In this document: positions 6,832 to 7,574 of the stretch, piece after piece
Numbering within the stretch: the stretch's first letter is position 1
Layout: every line of letters begins with the position of its first letter
NCBI GenBank assembly: GCA_963514535.1
Contig: CAUPUB010000104.1
Location: 1-7,574 of the forward strand
DNA from: CAJPSE01 sp963514535
GTDB taxonomy: Bacteria; Synergistota; Synergistia; Synergistales; Aminobacteriaceae
Reading direction: 5' to 3'
DNA: 7,574 bases
Made by a program: the position numbers and the translations under genes
Notes under the pieces: model-generated
Told to the model about the DNA's origin: nothing
Seen by the model: only the letters and a program-made list of their open reading frames with translations
The model's database searches: none

Positions 6832-7574
6832 CTCGACAGATCGTGGGGGCGACGCCCCGGCAGACCGCCGGGAACCGGGCCGTCCAGCAAAACATCGCCT
6901 TTCGCACCGGGAGGGGATTTATCCATGACGACACGGAACCGGACGAGGAACGCTTCGAGGAGGAACTGGACGTGGAGGTCAACGACGCTTCCGACGACGA
7001 GGAGGACGAGGCGCCGGACTACGACCTGGACAGCGAGCTGTCGTACCACGAAGAAGAGGCCCGTCCTTCCATCCGGGTCCAGCCCATCTGGCTGTGGTGC
7101 GGCGGGCGCATCGTCTGGGCCGCAGACAGGGTTGGCTATCATCTTTCACAGCGGGAGCAATTCCGACGAAAATTCCAGAACATACTCGACTGCCTCCGCT
7201 CGCAGATGGGGGCCGATTTCCCGGAGGCAACGGCCCCATGGCTCCTTCGGGAGTTTTTCACAAAGCAAAGCATGAATGCGGACGGGCCCTCCCGGGTATC
7301 CTCCGGCTTCGGCACATCCTCGGATTCCCACAGGGGAAACGAGGAAAACGGGAAGGGCGTCTCCTGGACAGCGCAGCTTGGCCGGGTGGGGCTGATTGTG
7401 GAGCGGACGCTGACCCCCCTGGACCTTTTTATCATGGGACAGGGGAAAAAGAATCCGGAAGTCCTGGAACGGGAATGGCTCAAGATTCAATTGAAGAGGC
7501 GGGGCATCGGCAGGCCGAAATGGAAGCTGCTCAAGGATTGGCTTCCCGATGAGATCAACGCCTTTTTTAAGGAC
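6828..7574 (+). CDS. unrecognised acidic/basic protein, candidate RNA polymerase partner (3' end beyond window)
   Basis: The frame is open for 249 codons from ATG 6828 to the window edge, with no stop, so the gene is partial. I do not recognise a family. Residues 1-33 are neutral to basic. Residues 34-77 hold 25 Asp/Glu and a single Arg, and are probably disordered. Residues about 80-150 are hydrophobic, aromatic-rich and likely folded (IRVQPIWLWCGGRIVWAA, then a helix-rich stretch to REFFTKQS). Residues 150-180 are a Ser/Gly/Asn linker. Residues 180-249 form a second predicted folded segment that is Trp-rich and basic (KRRGIGRPKWKLLKDWLP). No signal peptide, membrane helix or catalytic motif is evident. 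The 4-nt overlap with the polymerase gene suggests a dedicated partner. Acidic segments occur in RNA polymerase factors such as sigma70 region 1.1 and the Firmicutes delta subunit, but no sequence match to either is visible. Third codon positions are GC-rich as in the upstream genes, which supports this frame over the overlapping ones. Confidence 0.8.
   Translation, partial: MTRQIVGATPRQTAGNRAVQQNIAFRTGRGFIHDDTEPDEERFEEELDVEVNDASDDEEDEAPDYDLDSELSYHEEEARPSIRVQPIWLWCGGRIVWAADRVGYHLSQREQFRRKFQNILDCLRSQMGADFPEATAPWLLREFFTKQSMNADGPSRVSSGFGTSSDSHRGNEENGKGVSWTAQLGRVGLIVERTLTPLDLFIMGQGKKNPEVLEREWLKIQLKRRGIGRPKWKLLKDWLPDEINAFFKD

Noticed and set aside
6933..7058. Gene 3 as a sigma70-family factor because of its acidic N-terminal segment
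   Set aside because: The acidity alone resembles region 1.1, but no region 2 or region 4 helix motif is visible in the 249 residues present.
7094..7552. 152-codon plus-strand open frame overlapping gene 3 in another frame
   Set aside because: The gene 3 frame starts in a coupled ATGA junction with a good SD, stays open to the window edge and has GC-rich third positions. The overlapping frame lacks this support.
1..7574. CRISPR array, tRNA/rRNA gene, insertion-sequence ends or terminator
   Set aside because: No direct-repeat series, tRNA-like sequence, terminal inverted repeats or hairpin followed by a T-run outside coding DNA was seen. The window is coding almost end to end.

Overview
The window is a tightly packed stretch of a GC-rich bacterial genome (about 60% G+C by eye, strong GGAGG Shine-Dalgarno sites). 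The sequence does not fix the taxon. It holds three same-strand genes with almost no intergenic DNA: gene 1 and gene 2 overlap by 8 nt, and gene 2 and gene 3 overlap by 4 nt (ATGA). This arrangement strongly suggests one transcript and coupled translation. Gene 3 runs off the right edge. The left 65 bases are the only non-coding DNA and contain a possible -10 box.

Gene 1 (about 66-2261) encodes a 731-residue protein. Its N-terminal half looks like a CARF sensor domain, of the kind that binds cyclic oligoadenylate in type III CRISPR signalling. Its middle has a complete set of HD-phosphohydrolase metal-ligand motifs. The C-terminal 190 residues or so are not recognised.

Gene 2 (2254-6831) is the striking element. 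It encodes a single 1525-residue polypeptide carrying, in order, the conserved core of the bacterial RNA polymerase beta subunit and then of beta'. The catalytic and substrate-binding residues recognisable by alignment from memory are intact: beta-type R295, N302, Q305, E364/D365, K503, K511, R547 and H625; beta'-type R965, NADFDGD with three metal-binding Asp, bridge helix, trigger helix with M1400/H1404, and the C-terminal zinc site. It is only a little over half the summed length of E. coli RpoB plus RpoC. The losses appear to lie in the beta lobes, the beta' N-terminal zinc-binding/clamp region, the secondary-channel coiled coil and the jaw.

Gene 3 (6828 to beyond 7574) encodes an unrecognised protein with a very acidic N-terminal segment (25 D/E in 44 residues) and a basic C-terminal part. 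It is a candidate accessory factor for the polymerase.

Taken together, this looks like a compact accessory, defence-type operon: a nucleotide-second-messenger sensor/HD enzyme co-expressed with a miniature fused multi-subunit-type RNA polymerase and a partner protein. I do not recall an established description of such a system. The functional link (signal-gated RNA synthesis, or RNA synthesis that feeds a signal) is inference. No CRISPR array, cas effector gene, mobile-element end or RNA gene is visible.
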